Below the pieces are notes generated by a model. That model searched no databases. It saw only the letters and a program-made list of their open reading frames with translations, and had not been told where the DNA came from. Below are positions 32,936 through 45,558 of a DNA stretch of 64,000 bases, piece after piece. The DNA comes from Patella vulgata. Lineage: Eukaryota; Mollusca; Gastropoda; Patellidae. The stretch covers positions 56,581,431-56,645,430 of the forward strand of contig NC_065882.2 of the NCBI RefSeq assembly GCF_932274485.2, written 5' to 3'. Every line of letters starts with the position of its first letter. The stretch's first letter is position 1. A program made the position numbers and the translations under genes.

Positions 32936-34463
32936 CTATTCAAAAAAAGTAGGGGATATTTGATTTTTAAGTGTTATTAAAGTCACCTAATGAAACTGAC
33001 GAAGAAACAAATGACAAAATGAAATGAAGTTCACGTTCATCGATTTATTCCAAATGATCGTTAGACTAAGTAAGGCACAGACTGACCATTATAAGGGTAA
33101 AATGATACCCGGGGTCAAACAGCAAAGTTACCACAGCATCACAACCAAGTCAGTAACGGGTAAATCCTCCTCTGTTTGCCAAACAAGCATTGATCCGACG
33201 TGGCATACTCCTAATGAGACGTCTAAGGTCATTTTGGTCCAGATTGTCCCATTCCTGTTGCAACGCAGCAGCAAGTTCTTGGACATTGGCAGGACATTGT
33301 TGACGTTGACGTAACCTCTGTCCAAGCATGTCCCAGACATGCTCGATGGGGGAGAGGTCGGGACTCAGTGCTGGCCAAGGTAATGTGGTGATGTTCTGTT
33401 GTTGGAGGTAACCTGTAACGATCCTGGCCCTGTGACATCTTGCGTTGTCATCCTGGAAAATGAAACGGCGGCCATGACGTCGTGCGAACGGCACAACATG
33501 GACTGCCAAGATGTTGTCCCGGTAGTACTGGCCTGTAACACGCCCTGCAACAACATGTAAAGCGGTTCTTCCAGCAACAGTGATGCCTCCCCACACCATA
33601 ACAGAACCACCCCCAAATCGATCATGTCTGATGACGTTAACGTCTTGGAAGCGCTCGTTTCGACGACGCCACACCCTCCTACGTCTGTCCAAAAAATCAA
33701 CAGTGAACCTTGACTCATCTGAAAACATCACATTGCTCCAGCGTCGATTATCCCAGTGTTGACGATCCCTACACCAACGACGTCTTGCCTGAATGTGATG
33801 ATCTCTCAAACAAGGGATCACGCGAGGACGTCGGGCGCGAAGGTGACCCCTATGCAGTCGATTCCGAATCGTCTGGCCACTCACTCTCACACCAGTGTCT
33901 GTTTGAAGACGAGCGCTGATCTGATTTGCTGTGATGACACGATTTCTCAAGGCCAAGGTACGGATAAATCGATCCTGGGCTTGAGTTGTCGCCCTTGGTC
34001 GACCTGAGCGTGGTCTGTCCTGTACAGATTGTGTATCACGGTATCTGGACCATAGCCTGCTTATGACAGACTGAGAAACATTCATCGTCCGCGCCACAAC
34101 CGCCTGTGTTGTGCCGAACTGTAGCATGCCAAGGGCACGTAACCTTTCATTTTGGGTAAGCCGACGCATACCAAAATTTGTTTTCTGGTCACTAAAACAA
34201 TTAAACTGATGTTTCCACCCTGGAATTCAATGCCACAATGACTGTAACATTCAAAGTCAGAGTCGTGCAAATCTTGGGTTGGACCCCCATGATGATCCCA
34301 AGCATCACCTGCATTCCATGCGGTAGCTATTGGTGCGTTTGGGCGTCACATGTAACTGGAAATGTTTCTTCTGTTAGGTTCTATAGTGACTTTTTTCGTA
34401 GTCATTTGCATATTTAAGTATTATGCCCCCAAAATCAAATATCCCCTATTTTTTTTTGAATAG
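32936..34463 (-). mobile_element. Tc1/mariner transposon, complete copy 2
   Basis: A 1528-bp element with the same CTATTCAAAAAAAGTAGGGG TIRs as copy 1 and TA on both sides (32934-32935 and 34464-34465). It carries an uninterrupted transposase on the minus strand. Confidence 0.95.
33150..34169 (-). CDS. Tc1-family transposase (DD34E), intact, copy 2
   Basis: This 339-residue transposase has the same layout as the one at 10502-11521: paired HTH, GRPR hinge at 56-59, catalytic D151, D241 and E276 with 34 residues between the last two. It differs at six positions (F18, I84, R116, G253, C292, R333). L116 of copy 1 is R here, and C292 here is R in copy 1. A consensus over more copies would tell which states are ancestral. 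The N-terminal 98 residues are identical to the truncated copy 3, so copies 2 and 3 are the closest pair. Confidence 0.96.
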   Translation of the reverse strand: MRRLTQNERLRALGMLQFGTTQAVVARTMNVSQSVISRLWSRYRDTQSVQDRPRSGRPRATTQAQDRFIRTLALRNRVITANQISARLQTDTGVRVSGQTIRNRLHRGHLRARRPRVIPCLRDHHIQARRRWCRDRQHWDNRRWSNVMFSDESRFTVDFLDRRRRVWRRRNERFQDVNVIRHDRFGGGSVMVWGGITVAGRTALHVVAGRVTGQYYRDNILAVHVVPFARRHGRRFIFQDDNARCHRARIVTGYLQQQNITTLPWPALSPDLSPIEHVWDMLGQRLRQRQQCPANVQELAAALQQEWDNLDQNDLRRLIRSMPRRINACLANRGGFTRY

Positions 34464-34651
34464 TATAATTAAGTGTAATCCCACGCAGCCTTGTGCGGTT
34501 GAAGATGCACACATCTAAATGGTATTCGTAATATGCTTTCGATCAGTAATAGAAATACCATAGCATACATATTTGGTTGTATCAATCGGATGCGCAAATT
34601 GTACAATGATCATTTTTGTTTTATTGTATAGTCTAGACTCTTATATTAATG

Positions 34652-35003
34652 GGGGATCACGGTGGCTCGCTAGCCTAGAGGTCAGGTGTTTGATCCCTGC
34701 ATTGACAGAGAAAGTTCATCCAGATTTTCCGGCGTGGTTCCCCCTTGTCAGTGATGCAGGACGGAGGGCCTGATAAGGACAACTGTCTAGTTGTTCGGAT
34801 GGGACGAAAAACCGAGGTTCATGTACACCCTGGCGTGCACGTAACAGATCCCTTGACAGTTGGAATTCGATATAACAGTAGGCCGTAGTTCCGCTGTCAG
34901 GTTAAAATTTCCCTCATAACACACTGTATGGCGTATGCCCGTCTTCATTAGCATAGTTCGGAGCAGAACAGTAGGGAGTTAAACCCCATTTTATTTCATA
35001 TAA
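34652..35003 (+). repeat. SINE family 1, near full-length
   Basis: The tRNA-like head has GGATCACGGTGGCTCGCTAG and B box GTGTTTGATCCC. Then come TTCCGGCGTGGTTCCCCCTT, GACGAAAAACCGAGGTTC, the 3' block GCCCGTCTTCATTAGC and the tail AGTTAAACCCCATTTTATTT. Confidence 0.88.
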
Positions 35004-37039
35004 TCTGGAAAGTCATTTTGTTTGGACACGCCCCTGAACATGACACCGTTGCTTGTGCGGTTGTTCTTATAAAATACGCATTAAAAATAACATAAAGCTT
35101 AGACAGAACAATCAGTAAATAATTTAATGAAACAAAAGATTCAATGAAGCTGTCTGGGTGTTTATCGATTAAAAGTCAGTCGAATACTCGCATAATAATT
35201 CAGCTAGTTATCTTTTCTACTAATAGAGGTAGTACTGTCAATCATTTCTTGACCGAGATATATATTTCTAAAATAAAATCAGACAATGAATCAAGATGTT
35301 TGACAGCAGCGAATATATCAGATAGCCTACAAAGCTTGATTCTGTCGATACCCTAGAGACTAAATAAACAAATAAATAAATAATTAAAAGCAGATGTTCG
35401 GATAGTATAGATAGTATTCTTATTAGCCTTTAATGTTATACATCTGATGTATTTGCCATGAAAATGTTCTTAAAAACAACAACCTTCTTGTCAATACAGA
35501 TAAATATTTCGTTTCGGATTTGTTTGGTTTTTTTACGATTGCGATGGCCTCGAAGAAAAACGAAATTTTGAACTATAAAAGTGAAACGGAATAGGGTCTG
35601 GGTTTTAATCAGGCTACCTTTTTGCAATATGTAAATGCAATACCAACGTTATGTAACACGCTATTTCAACATGTAATGGTGAATATTCATACGACTGAAT
35701 CATCAGCATTTGGATGGATGTATATTCTCTGAACGTAAATGAGCTAAAGTATATGCCTGTAAGATATTGTTACTGTTTCTGTGTTTACGCGTGTTTGTGT
35801 ATCTCTGAAATATAGGCGAACATCCATCTTACAAACAAAAGTCGTGTCCTCATTAAAAGAAACAGCCTGGAGGAAGAGTAAGTTTTTAACTGCCAATATC
35901 TAGTCCCAGTCTCATGTCAATTAGCCATTTCTGGAGTTAAATGGCGAAATAGTCAATTAACATTGTCCATATGACACCTGTTCTTGTTGAAAACAGCCTC
36001 TAGTCAGTATATGTTATGAGTCAACATGTAGCTGTTGGCAACCATACGATGCCATTACTGGAAGCTAACTACACAACCTGAAAGTAGAATCCTTAAGAAG
36101 ATGCGACAACATTAACATATTCTCCGATCGGCAAATAATCAAATGTCTTTTGTTCTAAGCTGATACGGATATTATACATATGGGTAGTTATATTTCTAAA
36201 TACGCTTTTAATTAGGGACTCCTGGATTTTATATTTACGTCAAAGCAATGTTCCAATGTATGTGGTTTTAAAATAATGTATTCAGTTGCATTGAAATTGA
36301 TATGTTAATTTGTTTGTTTAAGGTATCTCCAAAGATTAAGTCAGAGTTAACTGATGTTGTGTTCCACCGCCGACACAGTAAGCGTACTTGGGTGAATACT
36401 TATATGAATACTTATAATGCGCCATTTCCAGAAAACTGCTCAACCGCGCATGGGAAAATTCATCAATGACACAGAGGTGAAAACACTAGTCAAATCTAGT
36501 CGAATAATCTATCTTAATAAAAGAGGTTTAGCTGCAATTAATCTTTAAAATATTCATTACTTTTGTTAATATTTTCAAAACATTTTAGACAATGCTGAAT
36601 CGTCCCAGTATCCGATGTCGTGGTGTTAGATGTTAATCCCTGAAATATTTTGTTTTTTTCTGTATTTGGCTCTATATGTGAAGGATTTTTCTTTTGTCTG
36701 CGTCTGCTAGATTTATTATGTTACAGCCTGTTATAAGATACTCCACGTGCATTCTAGAAATAGAAGTGGCTTATATTAAAGATAAGAAATTCGATAAGAT
36801 TTACATCACGGAATCTATTTAATAGTTTACAATACACGGGTAACAAAAGATACTTAGAGGTCATCTAAACCTGCCCGCAGTAAATGTTTGCTCCATTGCT
36901 TCTATCGCTGAGACGTTGTCGATAAACATGTGAAACTATTTTTGAAATAATTTGAAAATTAAGTGAAGAATTTTAAAGTAAATTTGAAGAAAACATATAG
37001 GGTCGTTACTTTAAATGGCAAAACAACTGATGAACGCGT
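35004..37039. other. intergenic AT-rich DNA
   Basis: It contains an (AAAT)n-type run near 35364-35385 and a short MITE B derivative (35507-35594; TTTCGTTTCGG...GAAACGGAA with A/T-rich flanks). No gene was recognised. Confidence 0.5.
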
Positions 37040-37215
37040 GTGTGTGGATTTATAAGGTCTGACTGATTCAAGTTGCGTGGTTTCGATTCCCCGATTGTAC
37101 GTGTCAAGGAGTAGTGTCGCAAACTTCGTGGTTCTTCTCCGGGTCCCCCGGTTTCCTCCCATTGCTAAAGACCCCTGTGCGGGTGCGAATAATTGAAATA
37201 AAATTGAACCATGTG
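37040..37215 (+). repeat. SINE family 2, 5'-truncated
   Basis: B box GTTTCGATTCCCC, then GTGTCAAGGAGTAGTGTCGC, TTCTCCGGGTCCCCCGGTTT, CCTCCCATTGCTAAAGACC and ATTGAAATAAAATTGAACC. The middle block resembles the V-domain shared by animal V-SINEs, including bivalve ones (from memory, unverified). Confidence 0.8.
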
Positions 37216-37516
37216 GTAGTCGAGAAATGACTTAGTGTTTAGGTTTACTTTTTTAAATATTTCTGATAATTGCTGTCGGAACTATCTCATTTCATAAATT
37301 GCAAAATCTTGTGGATTCCTTGGGAATTTAAACATATTGTTTATATTCATGGGACGAAAAATCATATATATTATCAATAATTACTGTCTGAGCTGTGGCC
37401 CTTGATCAAATTGAAAAATGATGTTGATGCTCTATAGTTGTCTGGCAAAATCTATTTACTTATGTAATATGTCATGCCATCTTTCACGGTGTTGAGAAAA
37501 GGATTTCACATCAAGA

Positions 37517-38101
37517 GTGTGGAACAGTTTGAGATATATTATTAAATTCCTCGGATACTTCATTAATCTCAACCAACCATGTTCTGTCAAACAGACACTC
37601 GTAAAATCAAATAAACGATTAGTCAGACATTTTAATTTCACTTATCGATATATCGATGATGTTCTATCACTGAATAATCCAAAATTTAGTGATTATGTAG
37701 AATTCATATATCCTGATGAGCTCGAAATTAAAAACACTACTGACAGTGACAATTACGCTTCCTATTTGGATCTGCGTCTCGATTTTGGCAATTGCCATAA
37801 ACTTAGTGTTAAATTGTACGATAAACGTGATGACTTTGACTTTCCGATTGTTAACTTTCCATTTATTAGTAGTAACATTCCAATATCACCAGCTTATGGA
37901 GTGTTTGTGTCTCAACTAATTCGTTACGCGAGGGCTTGTTCATTTTATTCTGATTTTTTAAGTAGATCGAGGCTTCAACTACAGGGATACTTGCGAACTA
38001 AACCTATTAAAACCTTTAAAAAGTTTTATGGGCGTCATATTGACTTGATTGGTAAATATAACATGTCTCTCTCAGCTATTATTCTAGATATATTTAATTG
38101 A
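37517..38101 (+). mobile_element. fossil reverse transcriptase, Penelope-like type
   Basis: This is the C-terminal part of a reverse transcriptase. It shows the palm motif FTYRYIDDVLSLNN, then YLDLRLDF, VKLYDKRDDFDFPIVNFPF and the thumb-like SPAYGVFVSQLIRYARAC. The order YIDD, then FLD/YLD, then a K-x-Y-D-K-R block fits Penelope-like elements better than LINEs; exact family placement is uncertain. Only a fragment remains: the N-terminal palm and any endonuclease domain are not seen, so it is dead. The non-coding stretch to about 38430 (with GGATGCAGCTATGGCGGGTG) looks like the element's 3' region. Treat it as a relic. Confidence 0.75.
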
Positions 38102-38430
38102 CGCGTATACAATCTCCCTGATAATATTTGTCTACTACATCGTTAACACTGTTCATCACGTATATATTGCATACCGATAGTCCATTGACCAATCACGCTA
38201 TTTTACCGAGATTTCGCCTAATAGTTTGGATGCAGCTATGGCGGGTGTGGCAACAGGCAGGGTAAGCTTACTCTTCCGTACACCTGTTACCACTGTTTGT
38301 CGTGTATTTTGTACACGGTGAACAGTCCATATGCTGATTACACTATTTTGCCTTATTACACTATTTTGCCTATACCGTTTTTTTTTTTAGGACTTCGGAT
38401 TTTGTCTAATGGTTTGGATTGTTCGTACTT

Positions 38431-39829
38431 GGTTTTATTTTATTCATTATTTTAATATGCCATATAAATCTCTGACGGGAATTATAGTCCTTACTATGGG
38501 CTTTTTTCAAAACTTAACTACTAAAGAAATTTCTAAAGTGGCCCTTATCTTATCAAAAATAGTATCGTGAATTAACTTCTAGCCGTAATAACTGTATATA
38601 GAAGGTATATACGGATATATTAGAAAGCTGGTCATCAAAAATCGCGATGATAGTTTTTCGTATGAAATGGCGTTTTTAATGTCCGCTTCCACATTAAAAT
38701 ACTGTCGCAGATAATGTCAAATGGTTAAATCTGTTTTGATATATATTGTCTGCTCATGCTATTATAAGATCAATCATAGTACGCTCTCTTTGGCTTCATT
38801 TTATAACTACCTTACTTGTTCATTGTTATATTGACGTGTTCTCAACGTTATGGAAGACTTCTACCAGACTAGTAGAATTAGGTATTACACTATTGTTAAA
38901 AGTACGAAATACAAATTTCAGATGTCTTAATCTTAACGTCATTGGTGGGACTGGGGAATCCTTTACAAGTTACATAACTTTACATGTTGAATCTCTGAAA
39001 GGAGTATCAGTCCAATAACGGCCCAATTATAATGTACGGAATTTACAAAGATATGAAAACTGGATACGGTGGGAATTGTCTAATCCTCGATTCGGTTACT
39101 TGTGAATAAATGTGAGTAAACATCCCAATCAGAACGTCCAACCCCACCCCACCCCCTCTTCCGACTACTCCATCATTTAATTATTCAGTAGATTAATTAC
39201 TGATATATCAAGGTTTTCACTATCCATTTACGAGTGGCGTGCATAGTTTAGTCGATTTCGTTCGATGAGTTTAATGAATGCTGATACTCTATATCAGTCA
39301 GTGCTTAGATTTTCGGGAAGTCGGAGATTTTAATATGATTATGTTATTCACAATTAATTACACTTATTTTGGTCGCGACAGTGACAATGCCTTTTGATGT
39401 TTTTGTTTAGATGCGTGTTTAATTTTACACTAAACTAACTAAAATGTGTACTTACGATGGCACGGAATTTAAATTTGATATCGTTCGTTTTATTATTATC
39501 TCAAGAGATCCGATAATAGCCATTTTCTTGGAAAACCAACTCTGTTGAAGAATAATCAAACGGTTGATCTATTCAGTGCTGTGTTTAATGATGTCTGACA
39601 ACATCAAATGAGATCATATTTTAGGCATGATAAACAATTGAAAGTTCCCTTGGGAAAAGCGATCTAGAAACAAATTCTCAATACCAGATCGATACTGTAG
39701 AAGAAATATATACATTTTTGACTGAAGTAATGTTAAAATGTACTAAAACATATAACTCTAAATTGGAGTAATAAGTGAATTTACTTGATAAACCCTAGAT
39801 GTTAGTCTCATAATGGTTAATATACTATT
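38431..39829. other. intergenic AT-rich DNA
   Basis: Nothing recognised. The 90-codon frame at 38746-39018 has no family likeness. Confidence 0.45.
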
Positions 39830-40100
39830 TTTCGAGATTCGGCAATAACGCAGGTGAGTACGGGAGAGGACTGTCCTTTGCACGCCAACAAACCAATCAA
39901 CTGCCTACTCGCTTGCCAAACGGCAGTCTCCTTCCTAGTCGGCCATCCCTACGGTAGAAGGTAGCGAGGAGAGAACGGTCCCTTGCACGCCAACAAACCA
40001 ATCAGCACCCTACTCGCTTGCCAAACGGTCGCAGCGAGGAAATTGTCGGATGCTAGGTAGGCCGGTCTGATTTATTGCTGATTTCCGAATCCCGAATAAA
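39830..40100. mobile_element. possible MITE with internal duplication
   Basis: TTCGAGATTCGGCAATAA at the left and TTATTGCTGATTTCCGAATC to CCCGAA at the right are imperfect inverted ends. Inside, a segment TTGCACGCCAACAAACCAAT...CTACTCGCTTGCCAAACGG is duplicated (about 39877-39925 and 39984-40032). It is more GC-rich than its flanks. No firm TSD was seen. Confidence 0.5.
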
Positions 40101-40482
40101 GTGCCAAATTCACGTTGTCACATTTAAGACGCACGACGGTCTACTGAATACATACACAACAGTACTACTTGTTCTATCTGTACCACAATATTTCCAACAC
40201 ATAACTATATGCATTGTTCACTAATCGATCGTTAATATTCATTGTCTGAAATATAAATGCACCTGCAACTGGTTATGTAAAACTAAAATATCAAGATGAA
40301 TGATTATTTGCGTAAATATAAAATGCTGTAAATATATTATGATTTGATTATAATCAGACCTTGGTAACATAAAACATAGAGGTAATGTAAAAAAGGAAAC
40401 CAAACGAACTGGATAAAATGCATAACGTGTTAGTATAAGGATATTTTCGCCTCATTAAATACTTATAAACTGCACTCCTTAA

Positions 40483-40866
40483 AGGGGCATTAGGCAAGAT
40501 TAGATAAAAAGCCGACAGTTGTCGCTATAATAGTTAAAACATCCATAATGAAAACAAAATATGCTGAAAATTTCAATCAAATTGCTTCACTCTGAACCGA
40601 GATATTAGCCATTGAATTTTAGGCTAGTCTCGGTCGTCATTACTGACGTTGGTATGATAACAAATAAAGTCTCGATTACCCATTTTTATGTTAAATTATC
40701 CATAACAATATATATTCAAATCCAGTAAACATCACAGGCTAACGATGGCATCGAGAGTTGATTATAGCTTGATAAGTTAATTAATGCCTAATTAATAATT
40801 TAGATAACATTTCAGGCCCAAAGAAAGTCCTGCAATAGGCAGATTTAGCCCTTGCATAATGCAGGT
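40483..40866. mobile_element. TTAA-flanked MITE (piggyBac-like), 384 bp
   Basis: TTAA at 40479-40482 and 40867-40870 flank ends AGGGGCATTAGGCAAGATTA and CTTGCATAATGCAGGT, which are imperfect inverted repeats. A precise TTAA target is the mark of piggyBac-type elements. A diverged reverse copy is at about 54952-55301. There is no transposase. Confidence 0.72.
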
Positions 40867-40870
40867 TTAA

Positions 40871-41869
40871 TTTTCTTGGCAAAGAAAGGAAATTTTCAAA
40901 TGTTTAATTCTGCATTAGTTTCATTCCAATTATACATCATTTCTATGAATTACATCACACAACTTACTTCCCCCCGACATGATTAGTGTCAGATACTTGA
41001 CATAACCTGACTATATATCTTCATGTTGTTTCGTCGATTGCAGATATCGAATTACTTTAAATTTCACACTCTACGAGACATTAAACAAGAATTCGGATCA
41101 ATTTACGACTTTAGATTGCTTTTAAAATAATGATTGTCTTTCGCTGTTTTAATCAAATAAACATTTATTGTTCAGTTCTATGATATGAAAAAAAGAACTC
41201 GTGAAGTGGAAATGGTGATCCGCGAGATCGCGACTGATATTTGGAGATTACCACATGGTTAATCCTTATAAGACATATAGAGGTAGATTTCACAAATAAT
41301 TTTTTGCTTGATAACGATATCTGTATGTGTATCGAAACGTAGCATGTTAATAAATTCAGAAGTAGTATATCCATATAAGTGTTTTTAATTTACCACATGG
41401 TTGTAACCTATGCAATACAGGGTAGAAGTTTGCCCGCACAGCAATTGAATTTTCGAAGTTATGTTTCCGTACTGGGTACCACTAGAGTCCTCACAATACC
41501 CATACTCGGGTGATAGATAACCTCAGAAGATTTTTGATTAGACCTGCTGATTATCTGGGCGTCATGTTCCAGTCACGGAAATTTCACGTTTCCTAACCCT
41601 TTAAACTTCTTGCTTGATCATACACGGATATATATAAGCTAATAGCATTCCAGGAATTCCAAATTCATAGCGTGACTGTCATTATCTGTGTTTTATATGG
41701 ATCATGCCGTTGACATGCGAGACATTATTAGGATCGATGGTGTTATATTTGGTTTTAGGATGTCTTTGTTCCAATCAGGTTTTTCCGCGGCATAGTATAT
41801 GGAATTAACTTATTAGTATTGAAATAATTTATGCATTCGGTCTGTTTTTAATCATAATCAGGTGGCATG
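40871..41869. other. unannotated AT-rich DNA
   Basis: Nothing recognised. Confidence 0.5.
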
Positions 41870-42010
41870 TAATGATATTGGTTAGTATGTGGTTAGTATG
41901 TGGTTAGTATGTGATTAGTATGGGTAGTATTGGATAGGCTAGGGTTAGTTTCGGTGGTGTTGGGTAGTATTGGGTTAGTATTCAGTAGTATTGGTGGTAT
42001 TGGGTTGTGC
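41870..42010 (+). repeat. short degenerate minisatellite, about 10-bp unit
   Basis: Tandem variants of GGTTAGTATG / GGTAGTATTG. Confidence 0.85.
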
Positions 42011-42928
42011 TTGGTAAATTGCCCTGCAGCGGGATTCGAACAGACCACACGTAGTATCATTACCCCAGGCCCAATATCTGATTAAACAGTAAACTTCGTC
42101 CAGGCCATTCTCCATGAACGTCGAAATAGTGGTTTTATCATTTGTTGAAATCATACATGATATTTTCAATCTGGTTACAAATTGAATTGATTTTTTTATC
42201 GCGATTTATTGACAGGAAAAACAACTTTGAATTTAGTGTCGGTCAATTTACGTATTTGAAAGACAGGTTGTTCGTGCGCCACTAAGCTAGCGATCCGCTA
42301 ACTATATTAAAGAAATAATATTTTTAATGTAGCAAAGCCCCAGGGGATATTCTGAAAACTCTATTGAGTCAATTTATTAATTTAATCTTTAACAATGTGA
42401 CGCTAACATAACAGAGAAGAAAGACATGGGTTTATATCTTACAAATCTCAAACCTTCAATTAGCTTTTGTTTTGTCAAATTATTTTTGTGTGCGCTTTGT
42501 ATAATCATGCAATATCGATCGGCAATCTCAGTCGAATCTTTTCTTGTCATATATAAAAAGAACCAGTATTGTGGTTATCAAGAATTATGTAGAATAACAT
42601 TTTGAAACTACCTACTGGCACGACAGTTGGTTTAAATGATCGGGCGGATTTGGCCAGGTGGTGGGGTGTTGTAAACACTTCTTTATTCTTAAAGAACCAG
42701 AGCTTCGGGGGTAGGGGTGGGGGCGCTTGCAGGTGAAAAACATGAATAAGCACAGCATTGAGAGTATATTGTGTCACATCGCCTCGCGGGTAATAACATA
42801 AATTTTCCGTGTTCTAGATAGGATATGCTTACACGTTCTAGAATACTTGATAAAACATCACCATCACCGAGTGAACAAGCAGTTACATCATCCCATCGAC
42901 CCTAGCAATACACCATAATTATGGTTTC

Positions 42929-42929
<1 letters not shown>
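42011..42929. other. unannotated DNA
   Basis: Nothing recognised; G/C-rich short runs near 42640-42730 only. Confidence 0.45.

Positions 42930-42991
<62 letters not shown>
42930..42991. repeat. (AT)n microsatellite
   Basis: About 60 bp of AT with one early interruption. Confidence 0.95.
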
Positions 42992-42994
<3 letters not shown>

Positions 42995-43962
42995 GATCTG
43001 AAGGCTCATTTTGTGACAAATGTATATTATTTAATCAGTCAGGGTCCCAGAATTCCAGAACCATGTCATTAGATGGACTAGTAATCCTCTGCACACGGTG
43101 ATCAATGTTAAATACATGTCATTCCTTGGTCTATGTCATTCCAGTGACAGTGATGTTTATAACCACAAAGAACCCAACATGTCACAATCATACGATAAAA
43201 TATAGAAGAGTGTTGACCGTCTCAATATTTAGCTATACGCCTGATCACAGGAATACGTCCGATCAAAGCTTAGCAAGTTGATGTGAACGTCCCGGACAAA
43301 GGTTTCATATTTTCCGCAAATGTTACTTTCAGCTTTCCATTTAAGCTAGGCACCACTTTCTCCAAATATATTAACATAACTATATCATCTGGAATCTAGT
43401 CACTTCTGTACGCATTTTTCTCAATCTGTCGTAAAATGTAAAATCAAACAATCTCCTTCGATTGTACTCCAAACAGTCACCTCAAAATGTCATGCGGAAG
43501 TGTGTGTGGGTGTGTGTGTGGGTGGGAGGGGTGACGGTATATATATATTGACCCCCCCCCCCCCCACGTTTGTAAAATCGTACTGTAGTTTGGGAAACAA
43601 ACAACAAACCAGAGACGAATTGTCGATTTCGCTGTCCTTTCTGGACCTAAAAGGTTACTTGTTTCGTGGGGTTTTTTTAACGTTGAGATTGTTTACTTCT
43701 GGACTCTATCATTATATTAAACAGGGACGGGATCCAATTAAGTATAACAACCGGTTGTATATTTATGTCAATCTAAATCCTACATATGAAAACATCTGCG
43801 CTTCATCACTTGAAACTTGTAGCTTTATAGCAACTTAACAACATTGGGTTGTTATTTGTTAAATCTTTTCTTCAAAGAAATATTAACCAGGTTATGAGAT
43901 TGCAGATTTATTTTATTTGATTATTCTTAATTTGTCGATCCTTTTCGATGTTCTTGGAATTC

Positions 43963-43968
<6 letters not shown>
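42992..43968. other. unannotated DNA
   Basis: It includes a GT-rich run (about 43500-43522) and a poly-C tract (about 43550-43565). The 112-codon frame at 43500-43838 begins in these runs and is not credible as a gene. Confidence 0.45.

Positions 43969-44020
<52 letters not shown>
43969..44020. repeat. (AT)n microsatellite
   Basis: About 25 TA units. Confidence 0.95.
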
Positions 44021-44023
<3 letters not shown>

Positions 44024-44334
44024 GATATATTGAAAAGTATGTCATAATCTAAATGGATTTTTCTTTTCATTTACTAAAATGTTTCCTGATGTCAGTTGCA
44101 CATTAATGTGAATTGGATGATCTGCTGGGTGCAAACGGTCCCATCGCTAAATTACGATTATACAACCCTTGTTGAAACAGGTCGCACAAAAAAACTTTGT
44201 TGAAGAGTTCTGTATGTATAATTGTAATCAAATACGATCACACAAGAGCTTTGTGTACAGGTTTAAGAATTGACAGACAGACGATAACTCCACCCACATA
44301 TTCTCGATTATCAAGTAACTTTCATCACCAGTTT

Positions 44335-44557
44335 CCGGTTGTGAGGTCAGTGACTAACGGTAAACGTTAGCTTGGTCGGTCATTTCTTGATTTAATTTTA
44401 AATGGACGACTGTTTAAATCCAAGCTGTATCCAAGCCATCCGAGGGTCCACAGAGTTGATTTTGAACTTTTCGTGTAAATAAAGGTCTAATTTCTGTAGT
44501 CTAAATAAAGATTTGCAATAGGCAGATTTAGCTCTTGCATAATGTATGTTTTAGACT
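44335..44557 (-). mobile_element. TTAA-type MITE, one end
   Basis: In reverse it matches 46184-46400 (CATACATTATGCAAGAGC, AAATCAACTCTGTGGACCC, GATGGCTTGGATACAGCTTGG). The outer TTAA has decayed here and the other end is not seen. Confidence 0.65.
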
Positions 44558-45558
44558 TTCTCAGAAACTCCCTTGATCAGAATATTGTCTTGCTCCACAA
44601 GGTATGTTCATCTAAAACAAAGATTCGCTAGCTTCAGTACTAATCGGAAAACACATTAAACTGGAACTTAACGCCTCCTCATCATAGTACTTTAGTTATT
44701 TTGAGACATACACGACGGGATTTAAACCGGAGACATTTTAGCCATGTCTCCGGTGTCATAGTTACGACGTATGTGGCTGTCATTCAGATTATAACGTCTG
44801 GATACTTGTATTACCGTTCTATTGTTTTTACTAAACAATACTATGTAACCTTTCAGTAAATAAAGACAATTTTTAACATCGATAGTAGGAGTAATTACTC
44901 TGCTATCGTATCACAGCTTCAAATTAAATCTAACATTTTCAAATTTTAAAGATCGATCTTAACATTGCAGACAAACGTAATTTACGTGTATCAATACCTA
45001 ACTAGAATAGAAAAAAAGAAACAATCTAATCCTGTTACCTCTTACCTTTGAAAATTTAATTACGAACCTTAATCTGCTTCGTACCGAAAATTATACACTA
45101 GGAATGCACTCAGAAAAAATAATATACAAAAATAAATTTCTTACAACGGACTATAAACAGACCAATGAATTCTTTGTGATACGTTGTCGTCGTGGCAGAT
45201 ATTTTATTCATTACCTAATATTAAGATATTTTCAATCATGTGCAAGTCATTTCACCTAGAACGGTCGCTGTGTTAAATGGGAGACTGTAAGTTACCGTTA
45301 ATGAACCATGTTTCTGTGCGATAAATAGCTACTATCCGTGGTCTGTAAAAAAAAATATGTCGAATACAATATAGAGGAAGTTTTGAATCAAAGTAATGTT
45401 GTGGTGTGCTGTTGACTGGCAGTGGATGACAATAACCAATATAATGCCACGGTCAGTGTATTAATTTGTTAAAGACGAAACATATGTACTTCTTGGGCGA
45501 AACTCCTTCAGTATCAGTCACATATCTTCAACTTCTGTTCTTAAAGTGTGTAGAGATC
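44558..45558. other. unannotated AT-rich DNA
   Basis: Nothing recognised. Confidence 0.45.

Noticed and set aside
43500-43838. A 112-codon frame starting MCVGVCVGG.
   Set aside because: Its first part is a GT run and a poly-C tract, and it has no family likeness or splice support.
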